This document shows positions 43,139 through 54,123 of a stretch of DNA of 64,000 nucleotides, one piece after another. Positions within the stretch are counted from its first letter, which is position 1; each line of letters begins with the position of its first letter. This DNA is from Massilia sp. H-1. Its GTDB lineage: Bacteria > Pseudomonadota > Gammaproteobacteria > Burkholderiales > Burkholderiaceae_D. Under the pieces are notes generated by a model. It had not been told where the DNA came from, did no database searches, and saw only the letters and a list, made by a program, of their open reading frames with translations. The translations under genes and the position numbers were made by a program. The stretch is taken from contig CP087969.1 of the NCBI GenBank assembly GCA_024703915.1, forward strand, positions 3,472,001-3,536,000, in the 5' to 3' direction.

Positions 43139-43808
43139 TTACGCCAGTACTTTTTCAGCCAGGCCGAGATGTCGTCGACTTCTTCCTGGCACAGCGAGTG
43201 CTGCATATAGTAGTCGTGCCATTCGACCTGGTAGCCGAGGGCCTTGAGCAGCTCGCGCGACTGTTCGGCGCGGGCGATCGGAATCACGCCGTCGTGCTGG
43301 CCGTGGACCATGAAGACGGGCGTGCGCAGGCTCGCTTCGCTGCGTTCGTTCGAAATTTTGTCGGCCAGCGGCACGTAGCCGGACAGGCACATCAGGCTTA
43401 GCCAGCGGCTCCGGATGGCGCAAGCCGGTCTGCAGCGTCATCGCGCAGCCCTGCGAGAAGCTTAGCCAGGATGATGCGCGAGGCGGGAATGCCGCGCGCC
43501 TTTTCCTGGGCGATCAGGGCTTCGACCTGCAACTGCGACGCGCGCAGGCCAGGTTCGTCTTCCATCCGTCCCAGGTCGTTCATCTTGATGTCGTACCAGG
43601 CGCGCATGACGTAGCCGCCATTGATCGTCACCGGCATCGTGTTCGCATGCGGGAAGATGAAACGGATCATCGCAGGCTTGGCCAGGTCGAGTTCGCGCAC
43701 GAAGGGGACGAAGTCGTTGCCGTCGGCGCCCAGGCCGTGCATCCAGATGACGGAAACGGTCGGTTCGGGGGCGGTGTCGACGACGATGTGTTCGAGCAGT
43801 TGGGTCAT
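43139..43808 (-). CDS. Carboxylesterase/phospholipase-type alpha/beta hydrolase
   Basis: About 223 residues of the EstB-type esterase family. Oxyanion region VSVIWMHGLGADGNDFVPFV, then FIFPHANTMPVTINGGYVMR and AWYDI. The nucleophile elbow after repair is GFSQG (frames broken at 43460-43466). CLSGYVPLADKI precedes the catalytic Asp in VFMVHGQHDGVIPIARAEQS, and the catalytic His is in YYMQHSLCQEEVDDISAWL. Both breaks (43397-43403 and 43460-43466) are GCCGGC scars. Cytoplasmic; substrate is probably short-chain esters. Confidence 0.92.
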
Positions 43809-43812
43809 GTTG

Positions 43813-44414
43813 TTATGGTGTTGGCTGCGGGCGCAGCGCCGACTTGGGCCGGAACGCCTTGCACACGGCGGGATTGGTGTCGATGTAGGGGCCGCCGATC
43901 AGGTCCACGCAGTAAGGCACGGCCGCGAAAATGCCGCCGACCAGCTGCTTGCCGTCGGCGTCGCGCAAGCCTTCCAGCGTTTCCTTGATCGCTTTCGGCT
44001 GGCCGGGCAGGTTCATGATCAGGGCCGCGTGGTCCTTGATCTCGCGGATCACGGCGGTCTGGCGCGACAGGATCGCGGTCGGCACGAACTGCAGGCTGAT
44101 CTGGCGCATCTGCTCGCCGAAGCCCGGCATCTCCTTGGTGCCGACGGCCAGCGTCGCTTCCGGCGTGACGTCGCGCCGCGAAGGCCCGGTGCCGCCCGTG
44201 GTCAGCACCAGGTGGCAGCGCTGCTGGTCCACCAGGTCGATCAGGACTTGTTCGATGTGCCCCCGTTCGTCGGGAATGAGGCGCTGTTCGATGCGGTAAG
44301 GCGTGGTGATGGCGCTTACCAGCCAGTCGGCCAGGGCCTAAGCAGGCCCTTGTCTTCGTAGATGCCGCCGCTGGCGCGGTCGGACACCGACACCAGGCCG
44401 AGCACCAGTTCCAC
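43813..44414 (-). CDS. mog: Molybdopterin adenylyltransferase MogA-like
   Basis: Activates molybdopterin by adenylylation for molybdate insertion. About 200 residues. N-terminal LVLGLVSVSDRASGGIYEDK, MPT-binding HLVLTTGGTGPSRRDVTPEA, and GFGEQMRQISLQFVPTAILS plus RQTAVIREIKDHAALIMNLP and GQPKAIKETL. C-terminal AAVPYCVDLIGGPYIDTNPA. Start taken at GTG 44414, since the overlapping ATG is out of frame with the conserved start. One break near 44335 (CTAAGC scar). Directly downstream of darP. Confidence 0.9.
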
Positions 44415-44415
44415 A

Positions 44416-45022
44416 TCACTCGTCGTCGGACTCGTCATCTTCGGGCTCGGCGTCGTCGTCGGTCGGGGCGGCGGCTTTCTTGCCCTTGTTGGCCAGGTCC
44501 TTGAGGATCTGGAAGATCTCGCGGTAGGCTTTGGGCGGCTTGTTCTCGGCCTGCTCCTTGCGGGCATTGCGGATCAGGGTGCGCAGGTGCTGGCCGTCCA
44601 GTTCCGGGTGTTCGCCCAGCAGAACGGTCAGGGCCTTGTCGTCGGCCAGCAGCTTCTCGCGGCGGCGTTCGAGCGCGTGCAGGGCCGCGGTATCGGCCTT
44701 GGACATGCCCTTCCAGCTGTCGATGGTGCGCTGGATGACGGCGATTTCTTCTTCGTCCAGGGTGCGCATCTTTTTGCCCACGAATTGCATCTGGCGGCGC
44801 TACTTCGTGGTTGGTGATGGTCTGGCACATCAGGATGGCGTCGCGCACGTCTTCGGGCATCGGGACGCGTTTGACACGGTCGCGCGCCTCGTTGACCAGT
44901 TCTTCGCCGAGTTTTTGCAGCTCGCTCATCTGGCGCTTGAGCTCAGACTTGGAAGGGCGCTCGTATTCTTGTTCGAACTCGGAGGACTGGAACCCGCAGG
45001 CGCCGCGGTTAGGATTTGGCAT
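44416..45022 (-). CDS. darP: Ribosome-associated protein DarP/YjgA (DUF615)
   Basis: About 200 residues; helps late 50S subunit assembly. Family signature YERPSKSELKRQMSELQKLG, then DRVKRVPMPEDVRDAILMCQ, MQFVGKKMRTLDEEEIAVIQ, AALHALERRREKLLADDKAL and HLRTLIRNARKEQAENKPPK. Ends in an acidic tail rich in Asp/Glu. One break near 44800 (NHEVA/RRQMQF). Divergent from pmbA, as commonly seen in proteobacteria. Confidence 0.95.
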
Positions 45023-45115
45023 GATAATGGAGCTAAGCAGGCGCTAGTCCGACCGGTAAAAACTGTAAACGACTGCTATCATACCCTTTTAACCGGATAG
45101 CCGAAGAAAACCCAC

Positions 45116-46476
45116 ATGACCGACTCCGTCTTCATCCATACCCAGGATCAGCTCAAACAGCTGGCGCGCGACGTGCTTTCCTTCGCCAAAGAGGCCGCGG
45201 GCACCGATGCCGCCGTCGAGATTTCCGAGGGCAGCGGCCTGTCGGTCTCGGTCCGGCGCGGCAAGATCGAGACGATCGAGCAAAACAAGGACAAGGGCAT
45301 GGGCGTGACGGTCTATATCGGCCAGAAGCGCGGCAATGCCAGCACCTCCGATTTTTCCACGGCCGCCCTGCGTGCCACGGTCGACGCGGCCTACAACATC
45401 GCGCGCTTCACGGCCGAAGACGACTGCGCTTAGCCTGGCCGACGCCGACATGCTCGAAATGGCCCCGCGCGACCTGCGCCTGTGCTACCCGTGGACGGTC
45501 AGCACCGAACAGGCGGTGCTGCTGGCCCAGCGCGCCGAAAACGCGGCCTTCGAGGTCGATCCGCGCATCACCAATAGCGAGGGCGCCAGCGTCCACGCCC
45601 AGCAATCGCACTTCGTGGCGGCCAACACGCGCGGCTTCATCGGCGGCTATCCGTTCTCGCGCCACACCCTGTCGGTGGCGCCGATCGCTCTAAGAGGGCG
45701 CCAAGATGCAGCGCGACGACTGGTACACCTCGGTGCGCAACGCCAAGGACATGGCCGCGCCCGAAAAGTCGGCCGCTACGCCGCCGAGCGCGCCCTGGCG
45801 CGCCTGAACGCGCGCAAGCTCGATACCCGCACCTGCCCGGTCCTGTTCGAGGCGCCGCTGGCGGCCTGGCCTGCTGGGCTCCTTCGTGCAGGCGGTGTCG
45901 GGCGGTTCGCTGTACCGCAAGTCCAGTTTCCTGCTCGATTCGCTCGGCAAGGACATATTCCAGAAGCATATCCAGATCCTGGAAGACCCGCACCAGGTGG
46001 GCGGGGTCGGCTCGGCCCCGTTCGACGAAGAAGGCGTGCGCACCGCGCGCCGCCTGGTGGTGGAAAACGGCGTGGTCAAGGGTTACTTCCTGTCGTCCTA
46101 TTCGGCGCGCAAGCTGGGCATGAAAACCACGGGCAACGCGGGCGGCTCGCACAACCTGACCATCAGCTCGTCCAACACCAGCAAGGCGGACGACTTCGCT
46201 TAAGCATGATCCGCAAGATGGGGCGCGGCCTGCTGGTCACCGAACTGATGGGGCAGGGCACCAATTACGTGACGGGCGACTATTCGCGCGGCGCGTCCGG
46301 CTTCTGGGTCGAGAACGGCGTCATTCAATACCCGGTCGAGGAAATCACGATCGTTCTAAGCAACATGAAAGACATGTTCCGCCAGATCGTTGCGGTCGGC
46401 AACGACGTCCTTACACGCGGCAACAAGCAGACCGGCTCGATCCTGATCGAGAACATGGTGGTGGCTAAGCAGCTGA
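45116..46476 (+). CDS. pmbA: Metalloprotease PmbA/TldE
   Basis: TldE subunit of the TldD/TldE peptidase that matures modified peptides and clears antitoxins. About 450 residues. Segments: AAVEISEGSGLSVSVRRGKI, ETIEQNKDKGMGVTVYIGQK, NSEGASVHAQQSHFVAANTR, GGSLYRKSSFLLDSLGKDIF, PHQVGGVGSAPFDEEGVRTA, GYFLSSYSARKLGMKTTGNA, and near the end GLLVTELMGQGTNYVTGDYS and RGASGFWVENGVIQYPVEEI. Breaks at 45430, 45690, 45870, 46198, 46357 and 46464. The last converts an Ala-Gly-Ser-stop ending into a false 13-residue extension to 46514, so the true end is put at 46476. Confidence 0.95.
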
Positions 46477-46580
46477 TCCCGGCTGCATGGGGCCTTGCGC
46501 CCGCGTCGAATTGAGTTGCAAGCTTGCCGGGTCGCCAATACACTAGACCGGCAATTTCACAACTACAAGGAGACAACACC

Positions 46581-47677
46581 ATGGAACGTCGTTCCTTCAT
46601 TGGCAAGGCGGCGCTGGGCGCATCGGTAGGCCTGATCGCCGCGCCCGCGCTGGCGCAGTCGCAGCCGACCATCAACTGGCGCCTGGCCAGCAGCTTCCCC
46701 AAAACGCTGGACACGATCTATGGTGCTTCCGACACGCTGACCAAGCGTGTCTCGCAACTGACTGGCGGCAAATTCAATATCCGCACCTTCGCCATGCGCA
46801 TGAAATCATGCCGGGCCTGCAAGTGATGGACGCGGTCCAGGCCTAAGCACGGTCGAAATGGGCCACAGCGCCTCCTACTATTACTTCGGCAAGGATTCCA
46901 CCTTCGCCTTCGATTGCGCGGTGCCCTTCGGCCTGACGTCGCGCCAGCACACGGCCTGGTACGAGCAGGGCGGCGGGCGCGAACTGATGCGCGATTTCTT
47001 CAAGGGCTACGGCATCGTCAACTTCCTGGGCGGCAATTCCGGCACCCAGATGGGTGGCTGGTTCCGCAAGGAAATCAAGTCAGTGGCCGACCTCAAGGGC
47101 ACCAAGATGCGCGTGGGCAGGCTTCTGCTTAAGCAAGGTCATGGAGCGCCTGGGCCTGGTGCCGCAGCAGCTGGTAAGCAGCGGCGACATCTACCCGGCC
47201 CTGGAAAAGGCACGATCGATGCGGCCGAATGGGTCGGCCCTTACGACGATGAAAAGCTCGGCCTGTACAAGGTGGCGCCGTTCTACTACGCCCCGGGCTG
47301 GTGGGAGGCGGGCGCGAGTTTCTCCTTCTACGTCGGCATCAAGGAATGGGAAAAGCTGCCCAAGGAATACCAGGCGGCGCTGGAAGTGGCCACCTATGAA
47401 GCGCACATCGTGATGCAGTCCGAGTACGATGCCAAGAACCCGGCCGCTGGCTGGCCTGCTCAAAAACGGCGTCAAGCTGCGCACCTTCTCCAAGGACATC
47501 ATGAACGGCTGCTACGCCGCCGCCCAGGAAGTGATGAGCGAGGAAGCGGCCAAGAACGCCAAGTTCAAGAAGGTGTATGAGCCATGGTCGCGCTTCCGCC
47601 AGGATCAGAACATGTGGGCATCGGTGGCCGAGGCCAGCATGCAGCAGTATCTGATCAACGCAGGACGCGCCAAGTAA
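46581..47677 (+). CDS. Tat-exported TRAP substrate-binding protein, TakP-like (copy 1)
   Basis: Periplasmic DctP-type binding protein of about 365 residues related to the alpha-keto-acid binder TakP. Twin-arginine signal MERRSFIGKAALGASVGLIA followed by AAPALAQ. Mature segments: [100 protein letters not shown] and EAHIVMQSEYDAKNP. Breaks at 46797, 46841-46848 (GCCTAAGC for Ala-Gly), 47130, 47176, 47208 and 47450. No DctQ or DctM membrane gene adjoins it. Close paralogue of 52640-53726. Confidence 0.92.
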
Positions 47678-47741
47678 GTCCGCCCGGCCTCCATGGGCAG
47701 GCGGAGGCCACGTTGTTTTCATCGCATTCACCGGCTTTTTC

Positions 47742-48386
47742 ATGTTCAGAATTCTGTTCCTCATCTGTATCGCCTTCGGCGCCTGGCAGCTCTACACCAA
47801 GGGCAATCCCCTGCGCAGCGGCGCCCCCGTGAAGGGCCCCGACGGCAAGCCGCTGGTGATCCTGTTCAGCGGGCCCGATTGCGGCGCCAACTGCGGCAAT
47901 ATCCGCACCGAGCTGCAGGCGCGCAAGGTCAGCTTCCGGGAAGTCGAGATGAGCGGCCCGGACGACAAGACGGCCGTGCAGTACCGCGTCAATGCCTACC
48001 CGACCACGATGGTCGGCGAGCGCATGCTGGTCGGCAGCGACGTGCGCCCGCTGGGCGGCGTGCTGGCCGAAGCGTTCGGCGAGGAGGTGCTGACCCGCAC
48101 CGAAAAAATGGCCATGTCGAACCACTTCGACGCCCAGGGCAAGCCCAAGGTGGTCTTGTACGGCACCAAGTGGTGCGGCTACTGCCGCAAGCAGCGCGAA
48201 CTGTTTGCCGCGAAGGGCGTCGCCTTCGACGACATCGACGTCGAGGCCGACGAGCGCGGCATGCTCGCCTACAGCGCCCTCAAGGGAAGCGGCTATCCCC
48301 TGACCTACGTCGGCTACCGCCGCTACGACGGCTTCAATGACGACCAGCTGATGGCCTCGGCCGAAGCCACGCTCAAGGCGCGCTGA
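47742..48386 (+). CDS. Membrane-anchored protein with two thioredoxin-fold domains
   Basis: 214 residues, intact. An N-terminal helix (MFRILFLICIAFGAWQLYTK) anchors it, probably facing the periplasm. Domain 1 (about residues 35-110) has the unusual motif PDCGANCG where CxxC would lie, and the cis-Pro loop AYPTTMVG. Domain 2 (about residues 125-214) is glutaredoxin-like with active site TKWCGYCRKQ and cis-Pro-like GYPLTYVG. Likely a thiol-disulfide exchange protein. Its 3' end overlaps the convergent kinase gene by 14 bases. Confidence 0.8.
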   Translation: MFRILFLICIAFGAWQLYTKGNPLRSGAPVKGPDGKPLVILFSGPDCGANCGNIRTELQARKVSFREVEMSGPDDKTAVQYRVNAYPTTMVGERMLVGSDVRPLGGVLAEAFGEEVLTRTEKMAMSNHFDAQGKPKVVLYGTKWCGYCRKQRELFAAKGVAFDDIDVEADERGMLAYSALKGSGYPLTYVGYRRYDGFNDDQLMASAEATLKAR

Positions 48387-50483
48387 CGGCGCGCGTGGCG
48401 CCGATCAGCTGCAGCAGGCGGTCGGCGTCGACCGGCTTGACCAGGTGCTGGTTGAAGCGATGGCGCCACGGCCAGGGCGCGGTCGTTCTGCTGGCCGTAG
48501 CCGGTCACGGCGATCATCAGCGCGCCCGCCGTTTCGGGCAGGCGGCGCAGGCGGCGCGCCAGTTCGTAGCCATCCATGTCGGGCAGGCCGATATCGAGAA
48601 TGCAGACCGTGGGCGCCTGTTCGCGCGCCAGCGTCAGCGCGTGCTGCGGCCGGTGCGCCACTTTCACTTCGTGCCCCGACGCTTCGAGCAGCATGCCGAG
48701 CATGACGGCGGCGTCTTCATTGTCGTCCACCACCAGCACCCGTTCGTGCCCGGGCGGCGGCGCCGTGCGGATGCCCGGCGCGCCGCGCGGGGGCGCTCGC
48801 GTGGCGCGGCAGGCGCACTTCGAAGGTGCTGCCGGTATTGGCGCCGTCGCTCACGCAGCGCACCTTCCCCCCATGCAGCTCGACCAGGCTCTTGACCAGC
48901 GCCAGTCCCAGACCCAGCCCGCCCTGCGAACGGTCGGAGCTGCGTTCGGCCTGGGTGAACAGTTCGAACACGTGGGTGTGCAGTGCGGGCGCGATGCCGA
49001 TCCCGTTGTCGCTGACCGCGACCAGCACCTGGGCCGCGTCGGCCGCCACTTCCAGCCGCAGGCGGCCGCCGTCGGGCGTGTACTTGGCCGCGTTGTTGAG
49101 CAGGTTGGTGAGGATCTGGACCAGCCGGTTGGCGTCGCCCAGCACCAGCACCTGCTCGCCGGGCAGCAGCTGCTCGAGCTGGTGGCCGCGCGCGGCGATC
49201 ATCGGGCGCACCTGTTCGATGGCGCTGGCGACGATCTCGCGCATGTCCTGCGGTTCCGGTTCGATCGTGACCTGGCCGCGCGTGACGCGCGAGACATCGA
49301 GCAGGTCGTCGACCAGCCCCGTCATGTGGCGCACCTGGCGGCTGATGATGCCGCTGGTGCGGCGCATGCCGTCGGCGTCGAGCGGGCTTTTTCCATCAGT
49401 TCGGCGGCGGCGCTGATCGGCGCGAGCGGGTTGCGCAGTTCGTGCGCCAGCATCGCCAGGAATTCGTCCTTGCGCTGGTTGGCGTCGCGCAGCTCGGCCT
49501 GGGTGCGCGCGTTTTCCAGCGCCGACCAGGTCCGCTCGGCCATGTCCCGCGCGGTCCGCACGTCGGCCTGGCTCCAGCGGCGCGGCGCCGCGTCCTGCAC
49601 CGACAGGATGGCGATCATGCGCCCGCCCTTGACCAGCGCCACGGCCAGGTTGGCGCGCACGTTCATGGCCGCATAGGCGGCGCCGAAAGCGGCGGTGCGC
49701 GGATCGTCCAGGATGTCGTCGATCACCATCGCGTGGCCGGCGGCGCAGGTCGTCGACCACGCCGGGGCCGAAGTCGTCCAGGCGCCGGATCGCGCCGCCC
49801 AGCGGGGCGATGCCGTCGCGCAGCCAGCCGCCGCGCACCGAGAACACGCCGCGCTCGTCGTCGACGTCGCAGTACTGCACCCGCGCCACGTCCAGGTGGC
49901 GGCCCAGGCTGTCGTCGGCGGCGGCCACCACGTCCTCGGGCAAGACCAGCGGGCGCAGGCGGTCGGCCAGGGCCAGCTGGAAGGCTTGCAGCTGGCGCGC
50001 GATGACGTGCTCGGTGGTTTCGACCACGGTGCAGTACAGGCCAGAACCACGGCGCCACCCCGGTCTTCCATGGGCGAATAGGAAAAGGTGAACCAGGCCG
50101 CCTCGGGGAAACCGTGGCGCAGTATGGTCAGGGGCAAGTCTTCGAAAATAGCTGGAGCGCCCGGCCAGGGCGGCATCGACGATGTGCAGGATGTCGTCCC
50201 AGATTTCGGGCCAGACCGTGTGGAAGGGCTGGCCCAGTCCGCGCGGGTGCTTGTCGCCCATGATGGCGGCGTATTCGTCGTTGTACAGGAAACCGAGTTC
50301 GGGGCCCCAGGCCACGAACATCGGAAATTTCGAGTTGAGCATCAGATTGACGGTCGTCATCAGCTCATGCGGCCAGTGCACGGGCGGGCCCAGCGGCGAG
50401 CGCGCCCAGTCGGTGCTGCGCAGGATGGCGCGCACCCCGCCCTCGCCGTGGAAACTACGTGGTTGCCATGAAATCTTGTCCAT
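48373..50483 (-). CDS. PAS-GAF hybrid histidine kinase with receiver
   Basis: About 700 residues, cytoplasmic (no membrane helix). [23 protein letters not shown] and [43 protein letters not shown] and [20 protein letters not shown]. His[22 protein letters not shown]. HATPase: [28 protein letters not shown] and [20 protein letters not shown]-terminal [43 protein letters not shown] and AVTGYGQ, with Lys in [11 protein letters not shown]. Start at [10 protein letters not shown]. Breaks near 50150, 50045, 49750, 49390, 48775 and 48460. No HPt or separate regulator is adjacent. Confidence 0.88.
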
Positions 50484-50537
50484 GAAATATTCTCGCATGA
50501 ACAGGCGCGCGGCCAGGGCCGCGCGCAATCGTGCGCG

Positions 50538-51159
50538 TCAGAATCGGTAGCCGACGCCCACCGACACCAGGGTCGGATCGACCTTGACGGCGCTGACCAC
50601 TGCGCCCGAGACCGTCACGTCGCTGCGGATGCTGATGCGCTTGAGGTCGAGGTTGAGCGACCAGTTGCGGTCGATCGCATAGTCGAGGCTTAGCTTGCAG
50701 GGCCAGCCCGGTGCTGTGGTGTTCGAGCCCATGCTGCGCCATTCAGAAGATGCACGCTGGAAATTCTGGTGTAGTTCAGGCTTGGCGCCGAGATAGGGCG
50801 TGAACGGGCCGCGCGTCGAAGCGGTACTGGGCCAGCAGGGTGGGCGGCAGGTGGCGGAAGCTGCCGATCGATGCGCCGTCGAGCATCACCTCATGCCGCT
50901 GCGGCACGGTCAGCACCAGTTCGGCCGCCAGGTTGGGGCTGAAGAAGTAGCTGATGTCGATTTCGGGAATGGTGCGGCTTTCGACGCTGATCCGGTTGGC
51001 CGCGCCGGTGCTTGAACGATGGGATCGGACTTGTCGGCTTAGCGCCAGGTGGGTGGCGCGGACCCGCACCAGCCAGGAACCATCCTGGGCCAGTGCGGCA
51101 GGTGCGGCTGCTGCCAACAGATTGGCGGCGATGGCGAATACGAGGGTGCTGCGTTTCAT
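50538..51159 (-). CDS. OmpW family outer membrane protein
   Basis: About 205 residues. Signal peptide KRSTLVFAIAANLLAAAAPA followed by ALAQ. OmpW motifs: GSWLVRVRATHLAL at the mature N-terminus, IPEIDISYFFSPNLAAELVL, TLLAQYRFD, NWSLNLDLKRISIRSD and the terminal Phe signature VGVGYRF. An eight-stranded barrel implicated in passage of small hydrophobic compounds. Breaks near 51040, 50805, 50740 and 50695. Start set at the ATG before KRSTLVF. Confidence 0.88.
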
Positions 51160-51268
51160 GGTCATTTCCTTCATCGTTGTCATTAGGTCTACGATGAAGT
51201 TTATTGATGAGCCTCAATAAATTCTTTGATGCAAATCAAAAATCATGATTCATGAAACGCATGACTGC

Positions 51269-52404
51269 TTATTTGGCCAGGCGCAGCGATTGCAGGATCG
51301 GTTGCAGCACGGCCGCACCCAGGCGGGCACTGCGCGCGCCATCCCAGCCGCTCTGCGGGTCGGGATCGTTGGCATTGTCCTTGAACGGCAGTTCGAGCGT
51401 GAGCGACAGGCAGCCGAAGGCGTGGGTGATGTGCGGCGAACCCATGGTGATGGTTTCCGGGGTGTACGGCGAGTCGCCGTAGCCGTGCACGTCCTGGAAG
51501 TCGGGGCTGGCGATCTTGTAGAAGTCGGAGAACGCTTTTTCCTGGGCGGCCTGGGCGGGCGTGAAGGTCGGCAGGGAAGCGCTGCTTAGCCACGAACACG
51601 TAAGGCAAGCCTTCGTCGCCGTGCACGTCGAGGAACAGGTCGCAGCCGGTTTCGTGCATCTTCTGCTTGACCAGGAATACTTCCGGGCTGCGTTCCATGG
51701 TCGGGGTGTTCCACTCGCGGTTCAGGTTGGCGCTTAAGCCGCGTTGGTGCGCAGGTTGCCGCGCACCGAGCCGTCCGGGTTCATGTTCGGCACCACGTAG
51801 AACACGGCGTCCTTGAGGCACTGGCGGCCGAACGGGTCGGCCGGGTCGAGCAGGGCGTCGAGCATGCCCTCGACGAACCATTCGGCCATGGTCTCGCCCG
51901 GATGCTGGCGCGCGATGACCCAGACCTTCCTGGCCGCTTGCGGGTCGCCGATCACCAGTACGTTCATGTCGCGCCCGTCGACGGTGCTGCCCAGGTCGAC
52001 CATGCGCACATGTTCGGACATCTGGGCCCGGTCCAGCAGCTCGAGGTGGCGTTCCCACGAATACGGCTCGAAATAGGCGTAATACACGCTGTCCATGCCC
52101 GGGGTATGGGTGATCGTCATGACGTCGCCGTCAAAGCTGGTCGGCACCCGGAACCAGTGCACGCGGTCGTAGCTGGCCATGGCCTGGTAGCCGTTCCAGC
52201 CGTCCGGGTAGGCGCACTTGCTTAGAACGTTCAGGAAGCGGATCGTGCACGCTTCGCCCTGGGCGCCCTGCAGGCGGAAGTAGAACCACTGGGTGATGTC
52301 GGCGTGCGAATCTTTGCGGATGTTCAGGTCGATGGCGCCAAGCTGGTGGCGCTGACGATGTCGATGGCGCCAGCGTCAAACTGGCTGCTGATCTTGATAG
52401 ACAT
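51269..52404 (-). CDS. M14 family carboxypeptidase (cytosolic carboxypeptidase-like)
   Basis: About 375 residues. The N-terminal beta-sandwich domain of CCP-type enzymes is visible (KISSQFDAGAIDIVSAT, HADITQWFYFRLQGAQGE). The catalytic M14 domain has zinc ligands in VIARQHPGETMAEWFVEGML (HxxE), VFYVVPNMNPDGSVRGNLRT (substrate Arg region) and LFLDVHGDEGLPYVFVA (third His). Near the C-terminus THAFGCLSLTLELPFKDN carries the catalytic Glu. No signal peptide, so it acts in the cytoplasm. Substrate unknown; eukaryotic relatives remove Glu from tubulin. Breaks at 52340, 52225, 51735 and 51588. Confidence 0.9.
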
Positions 52405-52578
52405 GGGTGTCCTTGGTCGGTAATGGGAGGGCGCGAGGCCGAGGCGACATGATAACGCTTGCCAGCTAGTCATGCACTTGAAACAAGGATGTCGGATACT
52501 AATCGGAAGTGTTCTTTTATAGAAACAACCATGAAACAATCGCGACATCTTTTTCGCGCTGTTCAACAACAAGATACA

Positions 52579-52600
52579 ATTGTCAGGTTATTGTCAGGTT
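52579..52600. repeat. 11-bp tandem direct repeat
   Basis: Two adjacent copies of ATTGTCAGGTT about 40 bp upstream of the second TakP-like gene. Could be a regulator site; nothing more is visible. Confidence 0.5.
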
Positions 52601-52639
52601 GGTAAAGACGCCAAGTTGGCGGGATGATCAGGAGAGTGC

Positions 52640-53726
52640 ATGCGTCGTCGGTCCTTCCTTACCAGTGCAGCAGTGGGCGCGGGCGCCGGCGTGGTCGCCG
52701 CCCCGGCCGTGGCGCAGTCGGCGCTTCCCCTGAACTGGCGCCTGGCATCGAGTTTCCCAAAGACACTAGACACGATTTTCGGCGCGGCCGACGTATTCAC
52801 CCGGCGCGTGTCGCAACTGACCGGCGGGCGTTTCCAGATCCGCGCCTTTGCTTATGGCGAGATCGTGCCCGGCCTGCAAGTGATGGACGCGGTCCAGGCC
52901 GGAACGGTCGAGATGGGGCATACGGCGTCCTACTACTATTTTGGCAAGGATCCGACCTTCTCCTTCGACACGGCCATGCCTTTCGGGCTGACCTCGCGCC
53001 AGCAGACGGCGTGGTTCGAGCAGGGCGGCGGACGCGAACTGCTGCGTGAGTTTTTCCGCGGCTATGGCGTCGTCAACTTCCTTGGCGGCAACACCGGAAC
53101 CCAGATGGGCGGCTGGTACCGCAAGCAGATTAAAACGGTGGCCGACGTCAAGGGCCTCAAGATCCACATCATCGCTTTGCCGGGCGCGTGATGGAGCGCA
53201 TGGGCGCGGTGCCGCAGCAGATTGCTTAAGCGCCGACGTGTATCCGGCGCTGGAAAAGGCACGATCGACGCGGCCGAGTGGGTCGGCCCCTACGACGATG
53301 AAAAACTGGGACTGGCCAAGGTCGCGCCGTATTACTATGCGCCGGGCTGGTGGGAGGCGGGGCCGCAGTTGTCGTTCTACGTCAACATCAAGGAATGGGA
53401 AAAGCTGCCCAAGGAATACCAGGCGGCAATTGAGGTGGCCAGCTACGAAGCCCACGTGGTGATGCAGGCCGAGTACGACGCCCGTAATCCGGCGGCGCTG
53501 GCGCGCCTGCTCAAGGCTTTACGCCAAGCTCAATACCTTCTCGAAGCCGATCATGGACGCGGCGTACAAGATTTCGCAGGAAGTGATGGAAGAAGAGGCG
53601 GCAAAGAACGCCAAATTCAAGAAGATCTATGAACCATGGAAGCGTTTTCGCCACGACCAGAACCAGTGGGCCTCGGTGGCGGAGGCGCAAATGCAGAATT
53701 ACCTTATTTCTGTCGGGCGCAAGTAA
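52640..53726 (+). CDS. Tat-exported TRAP substrate-binding protein, TakP-like (copy 2)
   Basis: About 362 residues, close paralogue of 46581-47677. Twin-arginine signal [20 protein letters not shown] followed by APAVAQ. Mature segments: [80 protein letters not shown] and [20 protein letters not shown]. Breaks at 53175, 53224-53231 and 53255 match positions broken in copy 1, but the VQAGTVEM stretch, coded with GCCGGA, is intact here and broken in copy 1 (GCCGGC expected). No permease genes adjoin it. Confidence 0.92.
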
Positions 53727-53823
53727 CTCGTCAGTTGTTTGTGATAAGTCAAGGCGCGCAGTGGCGTAGCTGTTATATTAGCCGGTGCGCGCTGTTGAGG
53801 CGGGTCCGTATTGGAGGTTTTAC

Positions 53824-54084
53824 ATGATTGGTATTTTCTTAAAATCGGCAAAAGTCACGAGCATCAACAGCTACGGCTTCTGGATTCAATGCGGCGAGGA
53901 AGAACTGTACCTGCCGTTCGTGGAGTTCCCCTGGTTCGAACACGCGACCGTGCCGCAAATCTGCAAGGTGCGCTACGTCAGCTCCACCCGCCTGTACTGG
54001 CCCGACCTCGATCTCGACTTCACGCTCGAATCGCTGCGCAATCCCGTCGCTTCCCCGAACAGCACTTTCCACTACGACTGCTAA
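53824..54084 (+). CDS. DUF2442-like small protein
   Basis: 86 residues, intact. IGIFLKSAKVTSINSYGFWI, QCGEEELYLPFVEFPWFEHA and TVPQICKVRYVSSTRLYWPD plus LDLDFTLESLRNP fit the DUF2442 pattern (a small domain often found next to toxin-antitoxin-like DUF4160 genes or alone). No partner gene is adjacent. Function unknown. ATG preceded by GGAGG at 53813-53817, 6 bases upstream. Confidence 0.75.
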   Translation: MIGIFLKSAKVTSINSYGFWIQCGEEELYLPFVEFPWFEHATVPQICKVRYVSSTRLYWPDLDLDFTLESLRNPVASPNSTFHYDC

Positions 54085-54123
54085 GCGCCGTACAATGGTG
54101 ACACATCCTCCACGGGAGTGCGT

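Noticed and set aside
46476-46514. C-terminal extension of PmbA
   Set aside because: It arises only from the shifted frame after GCTAAGC at 46464; repair gives Ala-Gly-Ser-stop.
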